Position numbers and translations under genes: made by a program. The notes beneath the pieces are model-generated. The model had not been told where the DNA came from and did no database searches. It saw nothing but the letters and a program-made list of their open reading frames with translations. Shown here piece by piece: positions 12,035 to 22,558 of a DNA stretch of 64,000 nucleotides. The stretch is from Dama dama (Eukaryota; Chordata; Mammalia; Artiodactyla; Cervidae), in the NCBI RefSeq assembly GCF_033118175.1, contig NC_083711.1, positions 45,704,001 to 45,768,000 on the forward strand, in the 5' to 3' direction. The number at the start of each line of letters is the position of its first letter. The stretch's first letter is position 1.

Positions 12035-12079
12035 GCCACCAGTTATATTGATGTCCTGATCCTCTGAAGTCTTTTTTCC

Positions 12080-12340
12080 TTCTGATGCTGAAACTCCAAT
12101 ACTTTGGCCACCTCATGCAAGAGTTGACTCATTGGAAAAGACCCTGATGCTGGGAGGGATTGGGAGCAGGAGGAGAAGGGGATGACAGAGGATGAGATGG
12201 CTGGATGGCATCGCCAACTCGATGGACATGAGTCTGAGTAAACTCCGGGAGTTGGTGATGGACAGGGAGGCCTGGCGTGCTGCGATTCATGGGGTCGCAA
12301 AGAGTCGGATGCGACTGAGCGACTGATCTGAACTGATAGA
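12080..12340 (+). mobile_element. BovB LINE 3' end, sense
   Basis: From 'gatgctgaaactccaatact' to 'gagcgactgatctgaactga' this is the last ~260 bp of BovB, including the end of the coding part (reads as ...LMLGGIGSRRRR...) and the terminal ctga-type repeat. The frame is not intact. Confidence 0.85.
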
Positions 12341-13164
12341 AGTTTCTAGGGTTCTCTATGGAAAGTCTTAATATATTCTATTTAATTGAACCATATGGCA
12401 TTGCCATTTTGTCAGCCCAAAGCAGCTGAATGAAAGCTTAGCCTTAATGTAAGGTCACCTGGAAACTTTTAAGTGGCTTAATTCTTTACTAAGTGTCAAA
12501 GCAGACACAACCTAGCCTGGCCCAAAAAGGCCCTATCGTTAAAAATATGGCCACAGTACTTCATAGTTCTATGCCTCAAACCAAGCCAGTAATCAGAGAT
12601 GTCTTTTAAGATATATCATTTCAGACACATTTTATGAGCCATTTCAGATTATCTCAGACTCACCATCTCATTTTAGCTGCCACTGTTTGTATGCTCTAAC
12701 CAACTATATGTAGGTGCAGAGGGCCCTATTTTTGTTCCCATGTCCCCACCACTACCATTCTAAAACATATATAGCCCAGTAGGGGAACCATTGACAAGTG
12801 GGAGACAGAACTAGTGAATAAATTCTTCCCTTTTTCTGTTTTTCCCATTAATCGTGGACTGTCTTGAATCTCTCTATATATAGCTTCTGGGATGAGTCCT
12901 CTGACTCTTAACAATTAGTCATATTTAACAGCATCCAGCTCAGTAATATCTCTTTGTATTGCCACTCTCCTAAACGGCTTAATCCTCCTTTCCCATAACT
13001 CTACTTCCTAATAAAATAATGTAAAATCTCTACTTCAGCAATGCCTTCTGAGGAATCCACGCTGTATCCAACGATGTTCTCAAATTTTCATCAGTCACCT
13101 GTGGTAAAATACATGCTGAAGTTTGAGAAGTATTCCTCTAGGACTTTTCCTTTTTTACTTTTTT
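12341..13164. other. Intergenic, no gene seen
   Basis: Unique-looking AT-rich DNA. No gene, RNA or repeat family is recognised. Confidence 0.5.
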
Positions 13165-13644
13165 TATTTTATACTGGAAGAGAATTGGTTAATAATGTTG
13201 TGTTAGTGTCAAGTGTAAAGCAAAGTGATGCAGTTGTACAAGTATCTATTCTTTTTCAAATTATTTCCCCTTTAGGTTATTACAGAATATTGAGCAGAGT
13301 TCCCTATGTAATGGTAGGTCCTTGTTGGTTGTCTGTTTTAAATATAGCAGTGTATACATGTCAATCCCACACTCACAATCTATCCCTCCCCTGCTCCCTT
13401 CCCCTGTGGTAACTGTAAGTGTGTTCTTTAAGTCTGTGAGTCTGTTTCTGTTTTGTAAATAAGTTCATTTGTATCATTTTTTTTTAAGATTCTGCATATA
13501 ACCAGTATCATATGATACTCACTTTTCTCTGACCTACTTCACTTAGTATGCCAATCTCCAGTTCCATCCATGTTGCTACAAATGGCATTATTTCATTCTT
13601 TTTAATGGCTGAGTAAATATCCCATCATATATACAGACCACATC

Positions 13645-14115
13645 TTTTTTTTTTCTGTCTCTCTTTTCAGGCTTTTTTACTTTCACGTTACACATGGTTC
13701 TTGTACATGGTAGAGGAAATGATTTACAAGCCTTCCAATCACTTTCAGTCGAGTGTTCTTTAGGATATGTGTGAAACATTATGAGTTTCCTTCTCAACCC
13801 TCCCTGCTAAAAATCAGTTGCTGTTCTGCATTCACCCTAATATACCATTTGAAAGGAGATAGGCCTAGTTTTGGAGAAGGAAATGGCAACCCACTCCACT
13901 GTTCTTGCCTGGAGAATCCCAGGGACAGTGGAGCCTGGTGGGCTGCCGTCTGTGGGGTCGCACAGAGTCGGACACGACTGAAGTGATTCAGCAGCAGCAG
14001 GCCTAGTTGTGACATCTTTTCAGCCTTCCCCAAGTTTTATCTCCAGACTTCACCCAATTTTTATGTCTTCCTTTATTTTTAACTTGATTACGTCTGTTGC
14101 TTTCACTTTAAGTTG
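13645..14115 (-). mobile_element. Unidentified poly(A)-tailed retroposed insert in L1
   Basis: The block begins (on the + strand) with 10 T, i.e. a poly(A) tail on the - strand. It is bordered by 9-bp imperfect repeats GACCACATC (13636-13644) and GACTACATC (14116-14124), and it interrupts an otherwise continuous L1. Without the nested SINE (13871-13998) it is about 330 bp. The sequence is not a repeat I recognise. It may be a processed copy of part of a cellular mRNA or an unfamiliar LINE tail. The - strand frame near 13600-13797 has no recognised protein. Confidence 0.55.
13871..13998 (+). mobile_element. Bov-A/Bov-tA SINE (5'-truncated) with TSD
   Basis: The copy runs from 'ttggagaaggaaatggcaac' to a terminal CAG repeat. 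It is flanked by exact 10-bp duplications AGGCCTAGTT at 13861-13870 and 13999-14008. Confidence 0.9.
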
Positions 14116-14439
14116 GACTACATCTTTATCCAGTCATCTGTCCGTGGACATGTAGGTTGTTTTCAAAGTCTTGGCTATTGTAAACAACACTGCAGTTTAA
14201 TATTGGGATGCAGATATCCTTTCAAACCATGTTTCTCTCCAGATATATGCCCAGGAGTGGGATTGCTGAGCCACATGGTAGCTCTATTTTTAGTTTTTTA
14301 AGAGACCTCCATTCTGTTCTCATAGTGGTTGTACCAATTTACATTCCCACCAACAGGAAAAGAGAATTCTCTTTTCTCCATACTTCCTCCAACATTTATT
14401 GTTTGTAGACTTTTTGATACAGAAATTAGTTCTGCCCTC

Positions 14440-15058
14440 ATGAAGTTTTTTAATCTATTTTTATTGCAATATAATTGCTTTACAATGATGTGTTAGTTGC
14501 TACTGTACTGCAAAGTGAATTAGGTATATGTATACCTGTACCCCCTCTTTTTTTAATTCTTCCCACTTAGGTTACTACAGAGCATTGAGTAGAATTCCCT
14601 GTGCTATACAGTAGGTTCTCACTAGCTATCTGTTTTCTACATAGTAGTGTGTATATGTCATCCCATTCTCCCAATTCATCCCACCCACCCCCACACCCCT
14701 AGTATCCGTGCATACATTCTCTACATCTATGTCTCTATTTCTCCTTTGCAGGGAAGTTCATCAGTATCATTCCACCCCTACACCTCTAGTATCCGTGCAT
14801 ACATTCTCTACATCTATGTCTCTATTTCTCCTTTGCAGGGAAGTTCATCAGTATCATTTTTCAAGATTCCACATATAAGCAATATTATATGATATTTGTT
14901 GTTCTCTTTCTTGTTCACTACACTCTGTATGACAGTCTCTAGGTCCGTCCTCATCTGTACAAATAAGTGGAAGGAATTTATTTGCAGCCTGCATTCCAAA
15001 GGACACTGCATGGTATATATTGTGTCCACATTTGTTGAATGGATGAATATGTAAGCCA
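14440..15058 (-). mobile_element. Ruminant L1 3' region, antisense, with internal tandem duplication
   Basis: 'attgcaatataattgcttta' through 'ccctgtgctatacagtaggt' and 'tcttgttcactacactctgt' is antisense L1 3' end. Part of it (14685-14857) is duplicated in tandem with an 87-bp period. Confidence 0.75.
14685..14857. repeat. 87-bp tandem duplication
   Basis: Positions 14701-14770 and 14788-14857 are identical over 70 bp. The 16 bp before each copy match at 14 of 16 positions. The duplication lies inside an antisense L1 3' region and must be younger than that insertion. Confidence 0.95.
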
Positions 15059-15268
15059 GTGTGCTATGTTCAGTCACTTAGTTGTATCCGACTGCAACCC
15101 CATGAACTGTAGCCCGCCAGACTTCTCTGTCCATGGAATTTTCCAGGCAAGAATACCAGCATGGGTTGCCATGCCCTCCTCCAGGGGATCTTCCTGACCC
15201 GAGAATCAAACCTGCATCTCCTGCATTGGCAGATGGATTCTTTACCTCTGTGCCACCTGGGAAGCCCC
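15059..15268 (-). mobile_element. Bov-tA SINE, antisense, with TSD
   Basis: A nearly complete tRNA-derived Bov-tA copy runs from 'tcagtcacttagttgtatcc' to 'gtgccacctgggaagcccc'. It is flanked by exact 10-bp repeats ATGTAAGCCA at 15049-15058 and 15269-15278. Confidence 0.95.
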
Positions 15269-15278
15269 ATGTAAGCCA

Positions 15279-15940
15279 ACATTATATGTAATTTTTGCCT
15301 TGGTCCACACATTTGGGGGGCATATTAAATTTGGAATGTTAAAGAATGTTAATTTTGATTATGTTAATCTAAATAAAATATTATTCAGTGATTAACTATT
15401 TTTATATGTTCATTCAGGGCTTCCCAGGTGGTATGTGAGCACACATATATAAGTTCATTCAACTTCTATTCATAAAGATATTCTTAAGCTTCTAACCACG
15501 AGGTCCTGGGCCAGCAGTAAGTGATCATTTAGGTTCCTAATAGACCAGCCTTCCTACAGTTAACTATAATTTCTGGCCAACAACAAACATTCCAACTACC
15601 TGAAAGTTATAGAGAATGAACAGAAGCAGGCATGTTTCAGAGGGGAGTTGAAACTTAAGAAGAAGGCACTGGCATGGGGTGAGTTTCCCTTTTTGAACCC
15701 TTTAGCCTGAGGACAGGCCACAGTCACAGCGTGGGGTGGCTAAACAGACAAAACTGGCTATGTTTTTGGCCTGAGGAAGAGAGTACAGACCATGAGACAA
15801 CTGAAGCCACTGCAAAATGAAGGGAGGAGCATTCAGTAAGGAGCGATACAGACAATGGGACTCTAAAATTCTGAGCATAAACTTTCCTAAGTCTCCAGGT
15901 AAGCCTCAACGCATGAACAGATAGCAAATTCAAAGCGGCT
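15279..15940. other. Intergenic, no gene seen
   Basis: No gene recognised. A very short SINE-head remnant ('gggcttcccaggtggtatg') at about 15418-15436 sits between near-repeats GTTCATTCA (15409 and 15461). Confidence 0.45.
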
Positions 15941-16040
15941 TTCAGTTCAGTTCAATTCAGTCACTCAGTCCTGTCCGACTCTGCGACCCCATGGACTGCA
16001 GCATGCCAGGCTTCCCTGTCCATCACCAACTCCCAGAGTT
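15941..16040 (-). mobile_element. BovB/Bov-A 3' end fragment, antisense
   Basis: 'cagttcagttcaattcagtc' through 'ccatcaccaactcccagag' is the last ~100 bp of the BovB/Bov-A 3' end in reverse. Confidence 0.85.
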
Positions 16041-16234
16041 TTCAGCTAAGGCTAAAATAATCAACTGAGATTTGATCTGGTGTCCTCAATGAGCAAAAAA
16101 CAAGTTTGAGGTTTGAGTTTAATCAATTTAACGTTTCTACAAAATGAAAATTGCAACACGTTTTGGAATTATTTAATAGAATCCACAATCTTCACAACAT
16201 AGAGCATTCAAAATATCTAAGAGACAATCTAAAA

Positions 16235-16700
16235 TTACTTGTTTTTTTTAATTAATTTTTATTGAAGTAGTTGAAATGCAATGTTGTATTAATGACTGAA
16301 AGTGAAAGTTAGTCTCACCGTCGTGTCCGACTCTGCGATCCTGTGGACTATAGCCTGCCAGGCTCCTCTGTCCATGGAATTCTCCAGGCAAGAGTGCTGG
16401 AGTAGGTTGCCATTTCCTTCTCCAGGGGATTTTCCCAACCCAGGGATCGAACGCAGGTCTCCTGCATTGCAGGCAGATTCTTTACCAATTGAGCCACTAG
16501 GGAAGCCCATATTAATTATTGCTCTATAGCAAAGTGACTCAGTAATACATATATATATACATGTTTTCATATTTTTTCCATTATGGTTTATCACAGGGTA
16601 TTGAATATAGTTTCCTATATTACAGAGTAGAACCTTGTTTATCCATTATATATGAAATTTGTAGATCTAATACTAGACAATACAGCACTACTGCCATTTT
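16235..16700 (-). mobile_element. Artiodactyl L1 3'UTR, antisense
   Basis: 'attgaagtagttgaaatgca', then after an inserted SINE 'gctctatagcaaagtgactc' and 'ccattatggtttatcacagg', is the reverse of the artiodactyl L1 3'UTR. It is split by the SINE at about 16290-16510. Confidence 0.8.
16290..16510 (-). mobile_element. Bov-tA SINE, antisense, nested in L1
   Basis: Full-length reverse Bov-tA from 'cgtcgtgtccgactctgcga' to 'gccactagggaagccca', with 'tattaat' on both sides as a likely short target duplication. Confidence 0.9.
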
Positions 16701-18065
16701 TAGGGGCAAAAAATCACTTAAATCACTAATCATAAACATGGACTAGGTGACTTCTTAGATTTCACAATAGAAATAATATCAATCTTGTAAGTTAGAGTGA
16801 ATTCAAGGTAATAGCCACAAGAAAGGCAATTTATACAAGATGCCAAACAATTGTCAAAACTGTTTGATTCTTGTATACCCTGTATTTTGATTCTTGTATA
16901 CCCTGTATTTTGGTCCTAAATTAGATATCTGGTTAGTAGTAAGACTTCCCCTGCCTGATTTACTGGTCTAACCTGTCTCAGTCAATAATTGCCAGATGTA
17001 AACTCAGATTATGTAAGTCGAGTTAGTATCAGTTCAGCAGTTTCTCTACTTGCATATTTCTCATACTTTATCATTGTCATCTACTTTTTAATTTTGTGAT
17101 TATTTTAAAGGATAAAGCCAATAGTTCACTTACATGTACTTTCATATTAACATATCAAAGCCCTTGAATACCTATGTTACTCACAATATTTGTACATTCA
17201 CAATATAGTTGTACCCACTGACTGTAGTATCCCCTAACCAGATCAGATGCCAAATATCAATTATATGTCTGTTGATGGCCCAATATTGAGCTCCTACTGA
17301 GCTCTGATATGGCTTTCTGACAAGTGTGACATTTGTAATATAAGTGTTTCAACAGGTGTTTTAACTGGTTATGAGTGCAGAACTTTCTGATCCATGTTTC
17401 TGGAGCTTGACTCATGAAATCTGTCCCTGACCTCAAGTATGGTCTGCCCAAGTGATACAGTTAGGCACTTTCTTCTTCCTTTTTCCCAGGTATGTCCAAC
17501 TTTTCATGTTTATCACACTGTCCTGTAGTTTGTAACTGTCACTTCTCTTTCTTTCCTTGAGACTGAGTTTCCTGAGGGTGGATCACATTGTGTATTCTAA
17601 TCACCAAACACAGGACCCGGAAGTATTCAATAAATGTTTATTGAGCAGATAGAAGGCCATAAAATACTTCTGCAGATGGGATATTGTTTGGGACTTAAAA
17701 AAAAATTTTTTTTTAATATATATTCCTCCCACCAACTTTCCTAATCCAGTGTGATGCAGCTAGTACTAGAAGAAAGACTACTAGGTCAATGATCTTGATT
17801 TAGACTCTATCTAGATCTTTATTTCAGAATTTTCCATTTTCTTATCTTTTATTTTTCTGAAATGTAGACTGATTAATAAACTTTTCAGTAAATACATATT
17901 GTTTAAAAGTTTCTGACTACCTTCCCCACATACTAAGGAAGAGTTTTTCTAGTAGCTACTTCTTAAATTTTATTAAAAGATTTTACCAAATTTGACTGAA
18001 AGTTTTCTTTCTAATCTAGATTGTGTTTTATTTAAACCACAGAGACTAAACATACCTATGTATGC
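16701..18065. other. Intergenic, no gene seen
   Basis: Non-coding. It contains an exact 23-bp unit repeated twice in tandem (16866-16888 and 16889-16911) and an L2-like stretch near 17560-17650 ending in 'aataaatgtttattgag'. Confidence 0.55.
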
Positions 18066-18118
18066 ATGCTCAGTTGCTTCAGTCCTGTCTGACTTTGCAA
18101 CCCTATGGACTTTAGTCC
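18066..18118 (-). mobile_element. Short Bov-tA fragment, antisense
   Basis: 'gctcagttgcttcagtcctg' to 'gactttagtcca' is a truncated reverse Bov-tA 3' portion of about 50 bp. Confidence 0.65.
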
Positions 18119-18647
18119 ACTTAAGTGATAGGCAAAATCAGAGTGAAAGTAACAGAATTTAAAATGAATAAGTTAATTTCCTTTCCCCTCAGGCTGCATA
18201 TGGTTGATAATTTTATAAAGTTCTATACTGTGGTGTGGTCAGCTATTTCATTTGATGATATACATTGTTGGTCTTTTGAGATAGAGTTCCTGTTAAACCA
18301 GGTGGAAGGAGAATCACCATTTTTGGAGTTACTTAAAACCAGCCATGAAGTTGATAAAAACAAGGTTCATTTAATTGTCTTCCAGACTTGATAACTGAAA
18401 GTTGCATGTCAATACGTTCACCTGTAGGAGAAATAAACCAAATGACTTATGATGTAAACTGACTTCCCAAAGTACTTATTTGGGGAGCCGAAAGAAAAAT
18501 AAAATAGAAGATACAATGTAGAAATGAATGACATTTAAGAATGGTTGTTAATATGACCTCAATTATGAGAATTATCTTTTTACTTCAGTATTAGAGTCAA
18601 ATATTCCTATTGTTACTTCTTGTCTTCTGTATTACATTTTTTCATGT
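18119..18647. other. Intergenic, no gene seen
   Basis: No recognisable gene, RNA or repeat. The 88-residue open frame at 18125-18391 has no similarity I recognise. Confidence 0.45.
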
Positions 18648-18842
18648 GAAGTGAAGTTGCTTAGTCATGTCCAACTCTTTGCGACCTCATGATCTGTAGC
18701 CTACCAGGCTCCTCCGTCCATGGGATTTTCCAGACAAGAATAATGGAGTGGGTTGCCATTTCCTTCTCCAGGAGATCTTCCCAACCCAGGGTTTGAACCT
18801 GGGTCTCCCACATTGTAGGCAGATGCTTTGCCATCTGAGCCA
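18648..18842 (-). mobile_element. Bov-tA SINE, antisense
   Basis: Runs from 'gaagttgcttagtcatgtcc' to 'ctttgccatctgagcca'. The body is complete with a slightly shortened head. Confidence 0.9.
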
Positions 18843-19104
18843 TGTAACTCCTTTTACTATTTACCAGTGAAAAGCTGATTAGAAGAGGTGAGGAAGGAAT
18901 TTAGTTGCTAATATATACTTATGGAAATAACTGATGTAGGCTGCTTTTGTTCATTATTTGCAAAACCAATTAAGTTACTGTTTGATGAATTTTTACAAGT
19001 TTTTCAAAATAAAAGTGGGGTCATCGAGAAATGTATTTATTGTATTTATAAAAAATCAAAATTGTATCTTTTACTTTTATAAGCTCCATATGGATGTTTT
19101 AGAA

Positions 19105-21400
19105 CTCACTGGCCATAGCAAACACCTTCTTCCAAAACACAAGAGAAGACTCTACACATGGACATCACCAGATGGTCAACACTGAAATCAGATTGATTAT
19201 ATTTTTTGCAGCCAAAGATGGAGAAGCTCTATACAGACAGCAAAAACAAGACCAGGAGCAGATTGTGGCTCAGATCATGAACTCCTTATTGCCAAATTCA
19301 GACTTAAATTGAAGAAAGTGGGGAAAACCACTAAACCATTCAGGTATGACCTAAATCAAATCCCTTATGATTCTACAGTGGAAGTGAGAAATAGACTTAA
19401 GGGACTAGATCTGATAGACAGAGAGCCTGATGAACTATGGACGGAGGTTCGTGACATTATGGGAGACAAGGATCAAGACCATCCCCATGGAAAAGAAATG
19501 CAAAAAGACAAAATGGTTGTCTGAGAAGGTCTTACAAATAGCTGTGAAAAGAAGAGAAGTGAAAAGCAAAGGAGAAAAAGAAAGATATACCCATTTGAAT
19601 GCAGAGTTCCAAAGAATAGCAAGGAGAGATAAGAAAGCCTTCCTCAGAGATCATTGCAACGAAATAGAGGAAAACAATAGAATGGGAAACACTAGAGATC
19701 TCTTCAAGAAAATTAGAAATACCAAGGGAACATTTCATGCAAAGATGGGCTCAATAAAGGACAGAAATTGTATGGACTTGATAGAAGCAGAAGATGTTAA
19801 GAAGAGGTGGCAAGAATACACAGAAGAACTGTACAAAAATGACCCAGTTAATCACAATGCTGTGATCACTCACCTAGAGCCAGACATCCTGGAGTGTGAA
19901 GTCAAGTGGGCCTTAGGAAGTATCACTACAAGCAAAGCTAGTAGAGGTGATGGAATCCCAGTTCAACTATTTCAAATCCTAAAAGATGATGCTATGAAAG
20001 TGCTGCTGCACTCAATATGCCAGCAAATTTGGAAAACTCAGCAGTGGCCACAGGACTAGAAAAGGTCAGTTTTCATTCCAGTCAGAAAGAAAGGCAATGC
20101 CAAAGAATGCTCAAACTACCGCACAATTGTACTCATCTCACACGCTAGTAAAGTAATGCTCAAAATTCTCCAGGCCAAGCTTCAGCAATATGTGAACTGT
20201 GAACTTCCAGATGTTCAAGCTGGTTTTAGAAAAGGCAGAGGAACCAGAGGTCAAATTGCCAACATCCGCTGGATCATCGAAAAAGCAAGAGAGTTCCAGA
20301 AAAACATCTATTTGTGCTTTATTGACTATGCCAAAGCCTTTGACTGTGTGGATCACAATAAACTGGAAAATTCTGAAAGAGATGGGAATACCAGACCACC
20401 TAACCTGCCTCTTGAGAAACCTGTATGCAGGTCAGGAAGCAACAGTTAGAATTGGACATGGAACAACAGACTGGTTCCAAATAGGACAAGGAGTACGTCA
20501 AGGCTGTATATTGTCACCCTGCTTATGTAACTTATATGCAGAGTACCTCATGAGAAACGCTGGGCTGGAGGAAACACAAGCTAGAATCAAGATTGCTGGG
20601 AGAAATATCAATAACCTCAGATATGCAGATGACACCACCCTTATGAGAGAAAGTGAAGAGGAACTAAAAAGCCTCTTAATGAAAGTGAAAGAGGAGAGTG
20701 AAAAAGCTGACTTAAAGCTCAACATTCAGAAAACTAAGATCATGGCATCTGGTACCATCACTTCATGGCATTAGATGGGGAAACAGTAGAAACAGTGGCT
20801 GACTTCATTTTTTTGGCTCCAAAATCACTGCAAATGGTGATTGCAACCATGAAACTAAAAGATGCTTACTCCTTGGAAGGAAAGTTATGACCAACCTAGA
20901 CAGTATATTAAAAAGCAGAGACATTACTTTGCCAACAAAGGTCCGTCTAGTCAAGGCTATGGTTTTTCCAGTAGTCATGTATGGATGTGAGAGTTGGACT
21001 ATAAAGAATGCTGAACACCAGAGAATTAATGCTTTTGAACTTTGGTGTTGGAGAAGACTCTTGAGAGTCCCTTGGACTGCAAGGAGATCCAACCAGTCCA
21101 TCCTAAAGGAGATCAGTCCTGGGTGTTCATTGGAAGGACTGATGTTGAAGCTGAAACTCCAATACTTTGGCCACCTGATGCGAAGAACTGACTTATTTGA
21201 AATGACCCTGATGCTGGGAAAGACTGAGGGCAGGAGGAGAAAGGGATGACAGAGGATGAGATGGTCGGATGGCATCACCAACTCAATGGACATGAGTTTG
21301 AGTAAACTCCGGGAATTGGTGATGGACAGGGAGGCCTGGCATGCTGCCGTTCACGGTGTCGCAAAGAGTTGGACATGACTGACTGACTGAACTGAACTGA
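19105..21400 (+). mobile_element. BovB (RTE) LINE, 5'-truncated, defective
   Basis: This non-LTR retrotransposon copy of about 2.3 kb, out of the usual ~3.2 kb, is widespread in ruminants. It begins inside the endonuclease C-terminal part and runs through the reverse transcriptase to the 3' end (terminal ctga repeats). RT text is recognisable: FIDYAKAFDCVDH near 20310-20355, QGVRQGCILSPCLCNLYAEY near 20490-20545 and the catalytic LRYADDTTLM near 20616-20645. The reading frame is broken: an in-frame TAG at 20057-20059 replaces the usual Trp after QWPQD, there is a frameshift near 20360-20370, and another stop near 20772. It cannot make a working protein. Confidence 0.95.
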
Positions 21401-21413
21401 TGGATTTTTTTGG

Positions 21414-21633
21414 GGGAGGTGGCTTCCCTCATAGCTCAGTCAGTAAAGATTCTGCCTACAATGCAAGAATCGGGTTCGATTCCTGGGTTGGAAAGATCCT
21501 CTGGAGAAGGAAATGGCAACCCACTCCAGTATTCTTGCCTGGAGAATCCCATGGGCAGAGGAGCCTGGCAGGCTACAGTCCATGGGGGCGCAAAGAGTTG
21601 GACATGACTTTACGACTAAAACAACACCACCAC
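21414..21633 (+). mobile_element. Bov-tA SINE, sense, with TSD
   Basis: Complete Bov-tA from 'ggcttccctcatagctcagt' (the tRNA-derived head with A and B box-like motifs) to 'cgactaaaacaacaccacca'. Exact 12-bp repeats (GGA, seven T, GG) flank it at 21402-21413 and 21634-21645. It inserted just beyond the BovB 3' end. Confidence 0.95.
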
Positions 21634-21645
21634 GGATTTTTTTGG

Positions 21646-22200
21646 TACTACATTTAGCAATATTTTGTAAGGAAACTTTATGAAAGCTTGTTAATGATAT
21701 TATTGTTTTGTAATAGACTATGGAAGATTTCCATAGGTAAGAATCAGCACTTTATCACTCCAGAATATAAACAAAGTGGATAGATGTCAACTCCATTCTA
21801 TACAAAGAAAATTCCCATGAAGGAAATAATGCTAATCTCAATTTTAGATTAGGTAGTGTTCCCATGTGAAAACTGTGGTTCATCTTATATGACAGCATGT
21901 ATCACATCCAGCTGCTTTCTCTTTCTAATCAAAACATTCGCTTGCAATAACAGCTGCCTCTGTGCCTTGTTTTTAAACCATTTGCAGCAAATCAAACTGG
22001 GAACAACGTGTCCACAGTAAGAAAACTCAGGATTCTGGGACATGTCTTTTCTAAAACTTCAAAATAAGAAATGACAATTCACAAACCAATTGTCTTTTTC
22101 CTCTAAAGCTTTGTTTCATGAGCCCTAAGAAGCAAAATTTACAGTCAACACTAGTATACTGAAGTCCAGAGATTTATAAGCAATTGTTCTTTTCAAAATT
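21646..22200. other. Intergenic, no gene seen
   Basis: AT-rich unique sequence with no recognisable feature. Confidence 0.45.
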
Positions 22201-22558
22201 TGTTGTTGTTCAGTCGCTAAGTCATGTTCAATTCTTTGCAACCCCATGGACTGCAGCACCGCAGGTTCCTCTGTCCTTCACCCTGAGTTTGCTCAAATTC
22301 ATGTCCATTGAGTCGGTGATGCTATCTAACCATCTCATCCTCTGATGCCCCCTTTTCCTTTTGCTTTCAATCTTTCCCAGCATCAGGGTCTTTTCAAATG
22401 AGTCAGTTCTTCCCATCAGGTGGCCAAAGTATTGGAGCTTCTTTGGCAACAGTCCTTCCAATGAATATCCAGGGTTGATTTCCTTTAAGATTGACTGGTT
22501 TGATGCCCTTGCTGTCCAAGGGGCTCTCAAGAGTGTTCTCCAGCACAATTCAAAAGCA
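22201..22558 (-). mobile_element. BovB LINE 3' end, antisense
   Basis: Starts 'gttgttgttcagtcgctaag' and runs back through the C-terminal coding part. The reverse frame at 22228-22548 still reads MCWRTLLRAPWTARASNQS..., typical of BovB. About 360 bp, heavily 5'-truncated. Confidence 0.9.

Larger units (their letters stand above)
13165..14430 (-). mobile_element. Ruminant/artiodactyl L1 3' region, antisense, interrupted
   Basis: 13165-13644 matches the antisense L1 3'UTR of artiodactyls ('gcaaagtgatgcagttgtac', 'gagtctgtttctgttttgta'). 14116-14430 continues it into the ORF2 end ('ccaggagtgggattgctgag', 'acattcccaccaacagg'). The two halves are separated by a retroposed block (13645-14115) that itself carries a SINE. 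Confidence 0.8.

Noticed and set aside
13041..13412. 123-residue + strand frame
   Set aside because: Most of it lies in antisense L1 3'UTR, and there is no recognisable protein.
14685..14857. Possible CRISPR-like or regulatory repeat array
   Set aside because: There are only two adjacent copies without spacers, inside L1, in a mammalian genome. It is a simple tandem duplication.
15059..15268. tRNA-like sequences within the Bov-tA copies
   Set aside because: The heads derive from a tRNA, but they lack a complete cloverleaf and lie in SINEs with target duplications, so they are not tRNA genes.
19430..20059. 209-residue frame and neighbours that look like a reverse transcriptase gene
   Set aside because: These are pieces of a defective BovB LINE, not a host gene or a new RT system. 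Stops and frameshifts break the protein.
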